A stretch of 64,000 bases of DNA from Hymenobacter pini (GCF_020421205.1 NZ_JAIZZH010000003.1:124001-188000); one strand, 5' to 3'. Shown: positions 36,512 to 48,580, counted from the first letter of the stretch. Program-made: numbers and translations. Notes: a model not told the origin generated them from the sequence alone.

Positions 36512-36552
36512 GAAAACAGAAAGAGGCAGCTAGGCTGCCTCTTTCTGTTTTC
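36512..36552. terminator. Terminator downstream of hslU
   Basis: A 19-bp perfect stem (GAAAACAGAAAGAGGCAGC and its complement) with loop TAG. On the minus strand it follows the hslU stop at 36571. Confidence 0.9.
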
Positions 36553-36570
36553 AATCCGACAAAGGTCATA

Positions 36571-37989
36571 CTACAGAATGTACTGGCTCAGGTCACGGTT
36601 GCGCACCATATCACGGAGCCGCTCCTCAACCAACTCCCGGGTAATCTGGATGTGCGCGTTAGCCCCAATGACATCCGGTACATCGAACAAAATATCGTTG
36701 AGCAGGCGACTCATGACGGTGTGCAGCCGACGGGCACCGATGTTCTCAACTTCGCTATTTACCTCGAATGCTATTTCGGCCAAGCGTTCTAGCGCCGCGT
36801 CGTCAAAAGAGAGCTTTACGGCCTCGGCTTGCAGCAAGGCCTCGTACTGCTTAGTCAGCGCATTTTTGGGGTCTTTCAGGATGCGGTAGAAGTCCTCTTT
36901 GCTCAGGCTCTGAAGCTCTACCCGGATAGGAAAGCGGCCCTGTAGCTCGGGAATCAGGTCGGAGGGCTTAGCCACGTGGAAGGCCCCGGCAGCAATGAAC
37001 AGGATGTGGTCGGTGTGGATGATACCATATTTGGTATTCACGGCCGAGCCTTCCACGATGGGCAGCAAATCCCGTTGCACGCCTTCCCGGCTTACGTCGG
37101 GGCCGCCCCCACCCTTGCCACTGCGGCTGGCAACTTTGTCAATTTCATCGATGAAGATGATGCCGGCGTTTTCAGCCTGGCGGATGGCTTCATCCTTCAC
37201 CTCATCCATATCGATGAGCTTGGCTGCCTCCTCATCCAAGAGAATTTTGCGGGCCTCGGCCACAGTTACCTTGCGCTTGCGGGTTTTCTTAGGAAGCATG
37301 GAGCCCAGCATATCCTGAATACCCGCCATGCTAGCCTCATCCATTCCGCCGGGGCCACCGATGACGCCGATACCGGGGCTGCTGTTTTGCTGCACCCGAA
37401 TGTCAATCTTACGCTCATCCAGCTCCCCATTGCGGATTTTTTCCCGAAAACGCTCCCGGGTCCGCTCGTTTAGCTCGTGGTCTGAATCAGGTACGGCCTC
37501 GGGAGAAGTGGGCAGCGGGAAGCCAACCGTTGGCTTGGCAGGAACTGGCGCGCCGCTGGTTACTGGCGGAATCAGAATGTCCAAAATAATATCTTCCACC
37601 ACCTGCGCGGCCTGCACCTTCACTTCCTCCTTGCGGCGCTGCTTTACCATGTTCACCGACTGCTCCACCAAGTCGCGCACCATGCTTTCCACGTCGCGGC
37701 CCACGTAGCCAACTTCGGTAAACTTGGAGGCTTCCACTTTGGTGAATGGTGCCCCGGCGATACTGGCGAGGCGGCGGGCAATTTCAGTTTTACCCACGCC
37801 CGTAGAGCCAATCATGAGAATGTTGTTAGGCACAATTTCGCGCTGCATTTCCTGAGGGGCATGCAGGCGTCGCCACCGGTTGCGCAGGGCAATGGCCACG
37901 TGCCGCTTGGCATCCTGCTGACCGATGATGTATTTATCGAGTTCGGCAACAATTTGGGCCGGGGTGAGAAACTCAGGGGAGTTGAGCAT
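36571..37989 (-). CDS. hslU: ATP-dependent protease ATPase subunit HslU
   Basis: The AAA+ unfoldase of the HslUV protease. The 472-aa protein starts [20 protein letters not shown] and has [21 protein letters not shown], Walker [36 protein letters not shown], the I-domain with [15 protein letters not shown], Walker [10 protein letters not shown] and sensor-like [15 protein letters not shown] 37989 matches the family start; the upstream open frame is not conserved. Its usual partner hslV is not next to it. It lies just downstream of porQ on the same strand. Confidence 0.97.
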   Translation of the reverse strand: MLNSPEFLTPAQIVAELDKYIIGQQDAKRHVAIALRNRWRRLHAPQEMQREIVPNNILMIGSTGVGKTEIARRLASIAGAPFTKVEASKFTEVGYVGRDVESMVRDLVEQSVNMVKQRRKEEVKVQAAQVVEDIILDILIPPVTSGAPVPAKPTVGFPLPTSPEAVPDSDHELNERTRERFREKIRNGELDERKIDIRVQQNSSPGIGVIGGPGGMDEASMAGIQDMLGSMLPKKTRKRKVTVAEARKILLDEEAAKLIDMDEVKDEAIRQAENAGIIFIDEIDKVASRSGKGGGGPDVSREGVQRDLLPIVEGSAVNTKYGIIHTDHILFIAAGAFHVAKPSDLIPELQGRFPIRVELQSLSKEDFYRILKDPKNALTKQYEALLQAEAVKLSFDDAALERLAEIAFEVNSEVENIGARRLHTVMSRLLNDILFDVPDVIGANAHIQITRELVEERLRDMVRNRDLSQYIL

Positions 37990-38087
37990 AGGACAATCAG
38001 GTAAGCGACTTAGTCGGCATAACGAGTAGGTAGTACCACGGGTGCAAGACAAAGGTTTACACCCGGTAAAACAGCCCGAACTCAACT

Positions 38088-39158
38088 CTACTGCGCGGTC
38101 TTTTTGAACAGCGAATCTAGGTTGCGGGCAATGGTGAAGTAGTTGGCCCCGCCCGAGGCGTGGTAACCGGCGTGGGTATAATCGAGCTGAAACTGGCTGA
38201 TGCGCAGCATTACGCCGAACGAGAAACCGGCCCCGCCCGACGTATTTTCCAGGCGTAGCTCCCGGCGCTGCAGGTGGTTGTAGCCCAAGCGCACATTCAG
38301 GTTTTTGCTCAGCAGTAATTCCCCTCCCACCACAAAATGCCGGGCAATTTTGTCGCCTAGGCTTTTCTTAGGCTTCACTTCCTCCCCGTTTTCATCCAGC
38401 TGCCCGCGCTGGTTAGGGTCGAGGTACACGATATCCAGCTGCTGCAGATGATGAGCCGTGAATGAAAACCGGAATGGCAGGTGCTCGGGCTTGAAGGAAG
38501 TGCCTAGCTGCACATCCAACGGCATCGGCTCCCGGCTGGCGCCATCGTAGGGCTTGAGCTGTACGCCGGCGTTACGAACGACTAAACCCACTGTAAAATC
38601 CTGCTCAGGGTGTTTGAACAAACCGCCTACATCGGCCAGGGCCGCGTAGGAGTGGTTGCCAGCAATACCGGAGCCTGCCAGCTTCAGGGTGCCCCCAATG
38701 GTGAAAGCGCCGCTGGTGTATGAATCGGCCACACTCATTGCATACTCGTTCACCGAGAACTGGCCCAACGAATTGCCCGCCGCGTCAAATTGCTCAAACT
38801 GCCCGTAGCTGAGATACGTCAGGCCCATCCCGAAACGACCGGCTTTCTGGGTATTGAACACGTAGGCGGCCGTGCTCTGCTTGATATCGGCCAGGTAATC
38901 GACGAAACCCAGGGCCAGCCGGCCGTCCATATCGGCGTTCAGCAGGGCCGGGTTGCCGTAGAGCATGGTACCATCGGCGTCGCGGGCTGAGACGTTGGCA
39001 CCGCCTAATCCAGCCAACTTAGCGCTGGTTGGCAGGTTGAGGAACGACATTGCCTGCCGCCCACCAATTTGTGCCTGGGCCACCGGAGCAGCCCCCAGCA
39101 CAGCTAGGGCAGGAACAGCAAATAGAAGGGCGCGGCGTACAGGTAGCATCATCAGCAA
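38088..39158 (-). CDS. porQ: Type IX secretion system protein PorQ
   Basis: An outer-membrane beta-barrel of the FadL-like PorV/PorQ group, needed for cargo release by the type IX system. The 356-aa protein has a signal peptide ending VAQA-Q, then [23 protein letters not shown], the PorQ opening, followed by [20 protein letters not shown]. The C-terminal strand [20 protein letters not shown] is characteristic. An acidic loop [20 protein letters not shown] lies between strands. Its stop is 98 bp from hslU. It supports T9SS in this organism together with the PorE-like gene. Confidence 0.9.
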   Translation of the reverse strand: MLMMLPVRRALLFAVPALAVLGAAPVAQAQIGGRQAMSFLNLPTSAKLAGLGGANVSARDADGTMLYGNPALLNADMDGRLALGFVDYLADIKQSTAAYVFNTQKAGRFGMGLTYLSYGQFEQFDAAGNSLGQFSVNEYAMSVADSYTSGAFTIGGTLKLAGSGIAGNHSYAALADVGGLFKHPEQDFTVGLVVRNAGVQLKPYDGASREPMPLDVQLGTSFKPEHLPFRFSFTAHHLQQLDIVYLDPNQRGQLDENGEEVKPKKSLGDKIARHFVVGGELLLSKNLNVRLGYNHLQRRELRLENTSGGAGFSFGVMLRISQFQLDYTHAGYHASGGANYFTIARNLDSLFKKTAQ

Positions 39159-39220
39159 CGAAGATAAAGGGGTTGCCGGTTAGGACGCGGTGAGAAGACG
39201 TTTTATTGTGCACCCCAACC

Positions 39221-39297
39221 ATCATTCCGAAGAAGGAGGAAGCCGGGTGAATCATCACAACAGCAAATGCAGGATCCTCCTTCCTTGGAATAACAAT
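39221..39297. repeat. Imperfect inverted repeat, CATTCCGAAGAAGGAGGA type
   Basis: Arms at 39221-39240 and 39275-39297 pair imperfectly (CATTCCGA..AGGAGGA with TCCTCC..TTGGAAT). It resembles a decayed member of the GTCATTCCGAGC family and lies between the lon 3' end and the porQ start. Confidence 0.6.
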
Positions 39298-39302
39298 GCT
39301 GT

Positions 39303-41804
<2,502 letters not shown>

Positions 41805-41954
41805 GTACAGAAGGACGGGCAAAACAGACATCGGATGCCACAATGACAGGCAAACGACCATATTTTGAACCCAGAAGGCTAACGTAGGTATCGAAGGTAG
41901 GGATTCGGCAAGTGCCGTGCCACCAACGCGGGCCGCCACATCGGCAGGGCGGAA

Positions 41955-42017
41955 CAATGAAAGAATGGATAAATGAAGTAGGAGTATATACCCTTCCATT
42001 CATCCATTCTTTCATTC
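41955..42017. repeat. AT-rich imperfect palindrome centred on GTATATAC
   Basis: ATGAAAGAATGGATAAATGA (from about 41958) is mirrored by TTCATCCATTCTTTCAT ending near 42017, with GTATATAC near 41987-41994 as centre. One arm has a two-base gap. It lies in the divergent gap between lon and the PorE-like gene. Confidence 0.6.
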
Positions 42018-42060
42018 AACCATTCTTCCATCCACCTCACCGCTGGTATCCAAAATTTCC

Positions 42061-42068
42061 TATTTTTG
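42061..42068 (+). promoter_or_regulatory. -7 promoter element (TATTTTTG) of the PorE-like gene
   Basis: An exact match 42 nt upstream of ATG 42111. It excludes starts at 42066 and 42069, which lie in or directly after the box. Confidence 0.6.
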
Positions 42069-42110
42069 ATGCTTGCCGGTTTCCCACCGCCTTCGTGCCT
42101 TATTGCTGCT

Positions 42111-44186
42111 ATGCGTCTCTTTGCCCGTTTGCTGACTTTATGCACGGTGCTCCTTGCACTGTGCCCGCCTACTACACTTTCAGCGCAACAAAAAACGGGG
42201 CTACCCAACGCGCAACGCAAGCTTACAGCCAAGGTAATCCGGCAGGCGCGGGCCCGGCGTGATGCCACCCCGGAATTCCCAAACGTGAACCGGCTGGCCT
42301 ATTTCCAGGATAAAAAGGCCCTTCGTGAGATTCAGCGGGCCGAAAAGCGCAAGAACTGGACGGCTGCCCGCAACCTGCTGGAAGCCTACGTGGGCCAGTT
42401 CGGCATCGAAAACTTCTATAAGGACAACCAGTTGCTCTGGCACCTGGGCCAGCTCTGGGAAAAAGCCGAGAATGAGGAGCGTGCCAAGGCCTATTACCGC
42501 CTGGCCCTCAAGCACCGCCGCCAGACGCTCACCAAAGTGCAGCGCTACTACGACTCGCTGGAGCAGAAGGACACGGAGCTGTACGTGCCCCTGAAAACGT
42601 ACTACGACATTGTGGAGTACCGGAAGAACATTGCCACCTTCCGGCCACCCAAGGGCGTGTACACCACCATGGGGGACGCCATCAACTCCCAGCGCGAGGA
42701 CTACGGCCCCACCCTCAGCGCCGACGCCGACCAGCTGATTTTCTCCTCGAAGCGCAAAATGCGCGGCCTTAACGGCGTTATCGACGAAGACCTGTACACG
42801 GCCCACCGCGAAAACGGCGTCTGGACGCAGGCCGAGCCGCTGCCCAAGCCCATCAACTCACCCTATAACGAAGGCTCGGCCTGCATCAGCAAGGACGGTA
42901 CTACGCTCTACTTCGCCCGCTGCGAGTGCCCCACCTGCCACGGCAACTGCGACCTGTATACGGCCACGTTTAAGGACGGCAAATGGTCGATGCCGAAGAG
43001 CCTGGGGGCTAATGTCAACTCCACGGCCTGGGACTCGCAGCCTACCCTCTCACCCAACGAAGACACCCTGTATTTCGCCTCCGACCGGCTGGGCGGCTTT
43101 GGGCTGTCGGATATCTGGTACACGGTGAAGCAGAAGAACGGGCAGTGGAGCCGCGCCCAGAACATGGGCCCGGTGGTGAATACCCGCGAGAGTGAGGTGA
43201 GCCCTTTCTACCACCCGCTGTACCACGTGCTGTACTTCAGCTCCCGGGGGCAGTTGCTCAACTTTGGCGACTTTGATATTTACAAAACCTATCGGGTACG
43301 GGGCCGCTGGCAGGAGCCCATCAACATCGGGCCCCTGGTGAACGGGAAGGGCTCAGAGTACTATTTCACCATCGACTCCGACTCCAAAAGCCTTTACTAT
43401 GCGCGCTCTGAGGAGAAGGACATGAAAAACCTGGACCTCTACTCCTTCCCGCTACCCATGGAGGCCCAGCCCCTGGCTACCACGCACGTGGAAGGCTCCC
43501 TGATTGACTCGGTAAGCCGCAAGCCCCTCAACGGCATTATCAGCATTATTGATACTGACAACGGCATTGAGGTAGCCAGCAAATACCTGCGCGACGACGG
43601 CTCGTTTGACTTCGACCTGATTGAGGGCTCGCACTACGTGATGCTTATCCAGAGCCCCGACTTCTTCAGCGTGGAGAAGAAGTTTGCCTTGGAAGGCGAT
43701 ACGGTGATGAAGCTCATGACGAACTCCATCGACTACAAACTGCCACTTATTTTCAAGAACATCGAGTTCGACCAGGATAAGTCGCAGATTCGGGCGAGCA
43801 TGCACCCAGTGTTAGACCGCATTGCCGTGTTCATGGTGGACCATCCCACGTTCCGGCTCAGCATTACGGGCCACACCGACGGTAAAGGTGACCCGGAATT
43901 CAACGAACGGCTTTCCCAGGAGCGGGCTGAATCCATTAGGCGATACATTGAGCAGAAAGGCAAGCTAGCCCCCAACCGTATCGATAGTTTCGGCTATGGT
44001 TCCTCCCGCCCACTCAAGGATGAGGTGACCGAGGAAGATGCTAAAACCAACCGCCGCGTAGAGTTCCGCCTCATTCGCCCCGGCGGCGACAAGGAAGATG
44101 AATTCAAAGCCGACCCCATTTCCCCCAGCAAGCCCGAACCCGCCAAACCCGCCAAGGGTGATAAGGACGGGAAGTTTGAGTGGTAA
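42111..44186 (+). CDS. PorE-like TPR-PD40-CRD-OmpA protein
   Basis: A 691-aa periplasmic or outer-membrane-associated protein. In order: signal peptide (MRLFARLLTLCTVLLALC...LSA), TPR-like helices (about 45-165), about five PD40 beta-propeller repeats (e.g. DYGPTLSADADQLIFSS, QPTLSPNEDTLYFASDRLGG), a carboxypeptidase-regulatory-like fold (HVEGSLIDSVSRKPLNGI) and an OmpA peptidoglycan-binding domain (LSITGHTDGKGDPEFNERLS, RVEFRLI). This is the domain order of PorE, the T9SS peptidoglycan anchor. A cysteine cluster, RCECPTCHGNC, lies in the propeller. The signal peptide has Cys but no good lipobox. A short membrane gene overlaps its stop codon. Confidence 0.9.
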   Translation: MRLFARLLTLCTVLLALCPPTTLSAQQKTGLPNAQRKLTAKVIRQARARRDATPEFPNVNRLAYFQDKKALREIQRAEKRKNWTAARNLLEAYVGQFGIENFYKDNQLLWHLGQLWEKAENEERAKAYYRLALKHRRQTLTKVQRYYDSLEQKDTELYVPLKTYYDIVEYRKNIATFRPPKGVYTTMGDAINSQREDYGPTLSADADQLIFSSKRKMRGLNGVIDEDLYTAHRENGVWTQAEPLPKPINSPYNEGSACISKDGTTLYFARCECPTCHGNCDLYTATFKDGKWSMPKSLGANVNSTAWDSQPTLSPNEDTLYFASDRLGGFGLSDIWYTVKQKNGQWSRAQNMGPVVNTRESEVSPFYHPLYHVLYFSSRGQLLNFGDFDIYKTYRVRGRWQEPINIGPLVNGKGSEYYFTIDSDSKSLYYARSEEKDMKNLDLYSFPLPMEAQPLATTHVEGSLIDSVSRKPLNGIISIIDTDNGIEVASKYLRDDGSFDFDLIEGSHYVMLIQSPDFFSVEKKFALEGDTVMKLMTNSIDYKLPLIFKNIEFDQDKSQIRASMHPVLDRIAVFMVDHPTFRLSITGHTDGKGDPEFNERLSQERAESIRRYIEQKGKLAPNRIDSFGYGSSRPLKDEVTEEDAKTNRRVEFRLIRPGGDKEDEFKADPISPSKPEPAKPAKGDKDGKFEW

Positions 44187-44398
44187 TGGCACCAGAAACC
44201 AAGCGCACTTTTTATCGGCTGCTAATAGCCGAAATAGGCCTTGTTTTGCTGTCGTTGCTGCCGTGGGCTTTCGTCCTGACTATTCCGATATACACCATCC
44301 TCGCCACGCAGTTCTTTTTCTTGCGCCTACCATTCTGGCAAAAAGCGGCTGCTAGCTTCGGCCCTATTGCGGCATGGATGATCTGGTTGAATATATAG
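44186..44398 (+). CDS. Small two-helix membrane protein
   Basis: A 70-aa protein (MAPETKRTFYRLLIAEIGLV...) with two hydrophobic helices, about residues 14-46 and 50-69, separated by FLRLPFWQK. Its ATG overlaps the TAA of the PorE-like gene by one base (TAATG), which suggests translational coupling. No family recognised. A good terminator follows at 44420-44456, which supports the transcript ending here. Confidence 0.7.
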   Translation: MAPETKRTFYRLLIAEIGLVLLSLLPWAFVLTIPIYTILATQFFFLRLPFWQKAAASFGPIAAWMIWLNI

Positions 44399-44419
44399 TC
44401 GCTTCAGCCACTCTTACGC

Positions 44420-44456
44420 AAAAGCCCTTGATGCTCATATGGCATCAAGGGCTTTT
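44420..44456. terminator. Bidirectional terminator
   Basis: AAAAGCCCTTGATGC and GCATCAAGGGCTTTT form a 15-bp perfect stem with loop TCATATG, between convergent genes. Confidence 0.93.
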
Positions 44457-44488
44457 CTATTAGGCGGATTAGCTGACTACTAACTGTA

Positions 44489-44995
44489 TTACCACTTCAA
44501 TTGCTGCTGCACGTCACCTTCGCGGAAGAGCAGGCTTTGCTTCTGGCCTTTCACGTCGAGGTTGACGATGTTCATCTGGTCGGGGAAGAGGGCGAGCAGC
44601 AGCTGGTGGCGCAACGTGACGCTGGTGGCGGAGGCGGGCAGCGGGGCCGTGAAGTAGAGCCAGTAGGCATCGGGCTCTTTTTGCAGGCCCACCAGCGTGA
44701 GGGGCAGCGGGGCCTCGCCCGGACGGGCGCTGAACTGCACCGAGCGGCGCAGTAAATCCTCTAATAGCGGGTTGAGCTGGGCGCGAGTGAGCTGGTCGGT
44801 ACGCACGGGCTTGGGCTTACCGTTGGACAGGTCCTGCTCCAGGTCGTCGATGAAGAGCTTGAGGGCCATTTCTAAGCGCTGCTTCTCGGGATTGAAGCGC
44901 ACCTCCATGATGCTGGCGTGGTAGGCGTGCGCCCAGGCGGCCAGGCTCAAGGTGAGCAGCACGGCCAGGGCCAACAGAAAACGGGGGAATTTCAT
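44489..44995 (-). CDS. Exported DUF6702-like protein
   Basis: A 168-aa secreted protein of unknown function. The signal peptide is MKFPRFLLALAVLLTLSLAAWAHA, followed by YHASIMEVRFNPEKQRLEMAL and LFIDDLEQDLS, the opening typical of the DUF6702 group. The C-terminus (NIVNLDVKGQKQSLLF) contains predicted beta strands. ATG 44995 is preferred because the signal peptide starts there. It lies downstream of rseP on the same strand but separated by a terminator-like hairpin, so it is likely to be its own unit. Confidence 0.8.
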   Translation of the reverse strand: MKFPRFLLALAVLLTLSLAAWAHAYHASIMEVRFNPEKQRLEMALKLFIDDLEQDLSNGKPKPVRTDQLTRAQLNPLLEDLLRRSVQFSARPGEAPLPLTLVGLQKEPDAYWLYFTAPLPASATSVTLRHQLLLALFPDQMNIVNLDVKGQKQSLLFREGDVQQQLKW

Positions 44996-45066
44996 GGCGA
45001 ACAGACTAGAATGCGAAGGACGGGTTGCGCCGCAGCTAGCAGCCCCACCCACAACCCGCTACAACT

Positions 45067-45102
45067 AAAAGCCGTGCCACCTTTTGCGGGCAGCACGGCT
45101 TT
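45067..45102 (-). terminator. Terminator downstream of rseP
   Basis: AAAGCCGTGC and GCACGGCTTT pair as a 10-bp stem with a loop of about 15 nt, 20 bp after the rseP stop. The minus-strand T tract fits. Confidence 0.8.
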
Positions 45103-45122
45103 CGGGCAATTATGCGTGGCGC

Positions 45123-46469
45123 TTAGAGGGCCAGTTTTTTCAGAATCGGGTTAATGATGAGCACGAAGGCCATTAGCGCCAGAATCAGCATCATGCCCAC
45201 CTTCTGAGCGTTTTCCAGGAATTTATCAGAGGGCTTGCGGCCGGCAATCATCTCGTAGAGCAGGAAGATAACGTGGCCGCCATCCAGGGCCGGAATGGGC
45301 AACAGGTTCATAAAGGCCAGCACCATCGACAGCATGCCCGTGAGGCTCCAGAAGCGGAACCAGTCCCACTTGCCCCCGTATTGCTGGGCAATTTCGATAG
45401 GCCCGCCAATGGATTTGCGGAATGACGCCTCACCGCGGAAAATCTTACCAAAAGCTTTCAGCTGGGTGGTAATCACCCCGAAAGCCTGCTTGGTGCCCAC
45501 CTGAACTGACTCACCCAGGCCATAGAAACGCGTTTTCACGTTCAGCAGCGACTTGGGTCGGAAGCCGATTTTACCGTCGTCGTCCACGGCTACTTGCAGC
45601 GTTACGGGCTGGCCGGCGCGCTTCACCTGCACGGGCACAGTTTTGCCGGCGTTGTCCTTCAGGGCCTGTTGCAACTCGGGGAAGAACTGCGTGTTTTTGC
45701 CCGCCACAGCCAGAATCTGGTCGTTGGCCTGCAGGCCGGCACGCTCGGCGGGGCTGCTGGGCGTTACCTCATCCACTACGAAGGGGTCGAGGGGCTGCAC
45801 GAAACGCTGCTCACCTTCGTCGGCGAGGCGGTCCATGAAGTTATTGGGCACGTTGATGTCTACCAGCTGGCCGTTGCGGTCTACGGTGTAATAGGCGTTG
45901 TTGCCCAGAATCACGTCGGGGCTATATACGTCGCTGAAATCCTCGAACGGCCGGCCGTTAATCTTCACGATTTTATCGCCTTGGCGGAAGCCAATCTGCT
46001 TACCCAGCTCGTTGGGCACCACGCCAAAACGGGCCTCCGAGGCCGGCAGGTAGCTTTGGCCATAGTGGAACGTCATGGCCGAGAAGATGACGATGCCGGT
46101 AATCACGTTCATGATGATACCGCCCAGCATCACAATCAGGCGCTGCCAGGCCGGCTTGGCCCGGAACTCGTTGGGCTGGGGCTCGGCAGCCAGGCTGTCG
46201 GCGTCCTGGGTTTCATCAATCATGCCGTGGATAGCCACGTAACCGCCCAGTGGGAACCAGCCCAGGCCGTACTCCGTCTCACCGATTTTCTTTTTGAACA
46301 GGGCGAAGTTCATCACCCCGGGCAGCGGAAACAGAAAGTCGAAGAAGATGTAAAACTTATCGACCCGGATTTTAAAGTATTTGGCGGCGGCAAAGTGGCC
46401 AAACTCGTGCAAACCAACCAGTATGGAAAGGCCCAGCAGCATTTGCCCGGCCATGATAAGTCCTGTCAA
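45123..46469 (-). CDS. rseP: RIP metalloprotease RseP
   Basis: A site-2 membrane protease that cuts transmembrane anti-sigma factors or remnant signal peptides. The 448-aa protein has the HExxH motif in LVGLHEFGHFAAAKYF in TM1, two PDZ-like regions (about 180-330, e.g. EVTPSSPAERAGLQANDQIL), and the second metal motif in NLLPIPALDGGHVIF (LDG). TM helices flank these. It is co-transcribed after dxr (93-bp gap), a usual pair in this phylum. Start ATG 46469. Confidence 0.95.
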   Translation of the reverse strand: MTGLIMAGQMLLGLSILVGLHEFGHFAAAKYFKIRVDKFYIFFDFLFPLPGVMNFALFKKKIGETEYGLGWFPLGGYVAIHGMIDETQDADSLAAEPQPNEFRAKPAWQRLIVMLGGIIMNVITGIVIFSAMTFHYGQSYLPASEARFGVVPNELGKQIGFRQGDKIVKINGRPFEDFSDVYSPDVILGNNAYYTVDRNGQLVDINVPNNFMDRLADEGEQRFVQPLDPFVVDEVTPSSPAERAGLQANDQILAVAGKNTQFFPELQQALKDNAGKTVPVQVKRAGQPVTLQVAVDDDGKIGFRPKSLLNVKTRFYGLGESVQVGTKQAFGVITTQLKAFGKIFRGEASFRKSIGGPIEIAQQYGGKWDWFRFWSLTGMLSMVLAFMNLLPIPALDGGHVIFLLYEMIAGRKPSDKFLENAQKVGMMLILALMAFVLIINPILKKLAL

Positions 46470-46562
46470 GAGAAGTAGGTAATGAGGTGATGAAGGGTAC
46501 TAACTCCACCGCAACAAACAACGCACCGAAGCTTAGAGTTGCGGCCGGAGCCCGCCAAGGTG

Positions 46563-47741
46563 TCAGGCGCGCAGGCCGCACAGTTCCCGGGCCACGCGGC
46601 GGGTTTCCTGGTCGGTCAGCACGTAGTCGTGGAGCGAGGGGCTGGCAAGGTACGAAACCCGGGCGAGGCTGGACTCCACTACATCGGACATTTCGAGGAA
46701 CCCGATTTCGTCGCGCAGGAAGGCGGCCACAGCAATTTCGTTGGCCGCGTTAAGAATGCACGGCGCGTTGCCGCCCCGCTGCAAGGCCTCAAAGGCCAGC
46801 GCCAGGTTGCGGAAAGCGGCGGTATCGGGCTGCTCGAAGGTGAGCTGGGGGTAGTCGAGGAAGCTGAAACGCGGAAAGTCGTTGGCCAGCCGCTGGGGGT
46901 AGCCCAGGGCGTACTGAATGGGTAGCTTCATGTCGGGCAGGCCCAGTTGGGCCTTCAGGGAGCCATCCTCAAACTGCACCAGGGAGTGAATAATACTTTG
47001 CGGGTGCACCACCACGTCAATCTGCTCGTCGCGCAGGTTGAACAGCCACTTGGCCTCAATCACCTCCAGGCCCTTGTTCATCAAGGAAGCCGAATCAATG
47101 GTGATTTTAGCGCCCATGTCCCAGTTGGGGTGCTTGAGGGCCTGGGCCTTGGTTACCTGGGCCAGTTGCTCGCGGGTGCGGCCCCGGAACGGCCCGCCCG
47201 AGGCCGTGAGAATGATTTTCTCGATGGGGTTCTGCTCCTCCCCTACCAGGCACTGGAAAATGGCCGAGTGCTCCGAATCGACGGGCAGCAGCTGCACACC
47301 GTGCTCCTGCACCAGCCCGGTGATGAGCTGGCCAGCTACTACCAGGGTTTCCTTGTTGGCCAGGGCAATGTCTTTGCCGGCCCGGATGGCGGCTACCGTG
47401 GGCAGCAGCCCGGCGTAGCCCACCATGGCCGTGAGTACCACATCGGCATCGGGCCGGCCGGCTACCTCGGTGAGGGCATCGGAGCCGGCCAGCACTTCGG
47501 TTTCGGGCTGCCGGGCTAGGGCCTCGCGCACCTGCTGGTACTTAGCTTCGTCGCCGATAACGACGGCGGCGGGCTGGAACTCCCGGGCCTGGGCAATGAG
47601 CAGCTCGGCGTTGGACTGGGCCGACAGGGCCGTAACCTGGAAACGGCCGGGCTGGGCGCGCACCACCTCCAGGGCCTGGGTACCGATGGAACCAGTGGAG
47701 CCCAGCAGGCTCACGCGTTTGGGGAATTCAGAGGGCATCAA
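46563..47741 (-). CDS. dxr: 1-deoxy-D-xylulose-5-phosphate reductoisomerase
   Basis: It converts DXP to MEP in isoprenoid synthesis (MEP pathway). The 392-aa protein has the NADPH-binding LLGSTGSIGTQALEVV, LANKETLVVAG, the substrate/metal motif LPVDSEHSAIFQCL, LTASGGPFRGRT and the NWDMGAKITIDSASLMNKGLE signature. Start ATG 47741 follows a TACTTTTG box at 47780-47787. The transcript continues into rseP. Confidence 0.97.
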   Translation of the reverse strand: MMPSEFPKRVSLLGSTGSIGTQALEVVRAQPGRFQVTALSAQSNAELLIAQAREFQPAAVVIGDEAKYQQVREALARQPETEVLAGSDALTEVAGRPDADVVLTAMVGYAGLLPTVAAIRAGKDIALANKETLVVAGQLITGLVQEHGVQLLPVDSEHSAIFQCLVGEEQNPIEKIILTASGGPFRGRTREQLAQVTKAQALKHPNWDMGAKITIDSASLMNKGLEVIEAKWLFNLRDEQIDVVVHPQSIIHSLVQFEDGSLKAQLGLPDMKLPIQYALGYPQRLANDFPRFSFLDYPQLTFEQPDTAAFRNLALAFEALQRGGNAPCILNAANEIAVAAFLRDEIGFLEMSDVVESSLARVSYLASPSLHDYVLTDQETRRVARELCGLRA

Positions 47742-47779
47742 CGAAACGGGAGTCAGGAGCGGGACGGATTGTTGCGCGG

Positions 47780-47787
47780 CAAAAGTA
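47780..47787 (-). promoter_or_regulatory. -7 promoter element (TACTTTTG) of dxr-rseP
   Basis: An exact match on the minus strand, about 39 nt from the dxr start, facing away from a second box at 47859-47866. Confidence 0.65.
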
Positions 47788-47858
47788 CGGGGAAGTTCGG
47801 CTCCCCGTCGAGGTGGCGCGTTTTTACGGTTCGGCTAGCCAACGGGCCGGAATCAACG

Positions 47859-47866
47859 TACTTTTG
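47859..47866 (+). promoter_or_regulatory. -7 promoter element (TACTTTTG) of the gene at 47892
   Basis: An exact match 26 nt upstream of the GTG start at 47892, which supports that start over an upstream ATG. Confidence 0.6.
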
Positions 47867-47891
47867 GGTTTCTGCACCTCGTATCTGCCCT

Positions 47892-48368
47892 GTGACCGAA
47901 CCCGCCGCTCCTTCCGCCTTCGACAAAGCCCGCACCGGCCTCTGGGCCAGCCTGCAAAAGCACCTGCACACAGTGTACGCCGCCGAGCAGGACTTCCGCA
48001 GCGCCACGCGCTTCACTGACACCTTCCCCTTCCCGCCCCAGCTACCCACGCCCGAGCAGCAGCTGGAATACCAGCGCCGCCGCAACGAACTGCGCGACCT
48101 GCTCTCCGATGAAGCCACCCAGCTGGATAGCTTGGTAAAAGCCGTACGCCAAAAGAACTATCAGGAAGACGACAAGAAACTGCTGTTCCTGATGATTCTG
48201 GGCTACATGGATTTGGCCGAAACCGTATTCAACCTTCTCAACACCCACCGCCCCACCAAACTGGAGCCCGACGAGGAATGGCAGGACGCCACTGCCCGGT
48301 TCGAACGGGTACGCAACTTCGTGCGCCTCAACATCCGGGGTATTTCGGGGCTGCTGCCGCGGGTGTAA
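47892..48368 (+). CDS. Conserved-looking helical protein of unknown function
   Basis: A 158-aa soluble, charged, largely helical protein (VTEPAAPSAFDKARTGLW...), with LEYQRRRNELRDLLSDEATQ, AVRQKNYQEDDKKLLFLMIL and RVRNFVRLNIRGISGLL. No known domain recognised. The GTG start at 47892 follows the TACTTTTG box; the longer ATG frame at 47769 reads back through the dxr promoter and is excluded. Codon use matches its neighbours, so the coding status is good. Confidence 0.75.
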   Translation: MTEPAAPSAFDKARTGLWASLQKHLHTVYAAEQDFRSATRFTDTFPFPPQLPTPEQQLEYQRRRNELRDLLSDEATQLDSLVKAVRQKNYQEDDKKLLFLMILGYMDLAETVFNLLNTHRPTKLEPDEEWQDATARFERVRNFVRLNIRGISGLLPRV

Positions 48369-48374
48369 ACTGAA

Positions 48375-48455
48375 CTGTCATTCCGAGCAGCGCGAAGAAT
48401 CTGGTTGGACCATTGCATGATTCACCCAGATTCCTCGCCTTGCTCAGAATAACAG
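48375..48455. repeat. Dispersed inverted repeat, GTCATTCCGAGC type (imperfect)
   Basis: Arms 48375-48404 (CTGTCATTCCGAGCAGCG...) and 48426-48455 pair with a few mismatches around 21 bp. It is a relative of the copies at 16061 and 56270. It lies just downstream of the tRNA-like genes and of the convergent gene at 47892. Confidence 0.8.
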
Positions 48456-48498
48456 TTGCGCCGAATTCGCTGCATTTCGGCCAATTTCGAATATGAAG

Positions 48499-48572
48499 TT
48501 CTGATAGCAGGGCTCGAACCTGCGTCCACCCGGACCGAGAGCCGGGCGCTCTACCACTGAGCTATACCAGAA
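48499..48572 (-). tRNA. Atypical tRNA-like gene 1: 8-bp acceptor stem, 8-nt anticodon loop
   Basis: A 74-nt cloverleaf on the minus strand. Acceptor TTCTGGTA/TATCAGAA gives eight pairs (one G-T). T8-A9, the D arm GCTC-AGTGGTA-GAGC (A14, GG) and T arm GCAGG-TTCGAGC-CCTGC are normal, with a five-base variable loop TGGAC. The anticodon stem CCCGG/CCGGG closes an eight-base loop CTCTCGGT. If T33 is the second base, the anticodon would be CTC, but the loop is one base too long. No CCA is encoded. The 8+5 helix differs from ordinary 7+5 tRNAs. Possibly a decoy, a frameshift-type tRNA or a decaying gene. Confidence 0.75.
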
Positions 48573-48580
48573 ACAACTAT

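Noticed and set aside
41805..41999. 65-residue N-terminal extension of Lon
   Set aside because: It is hydrophobic and unlike known Lon N-termini; the conserved domain begins shortly after Met at 41804.
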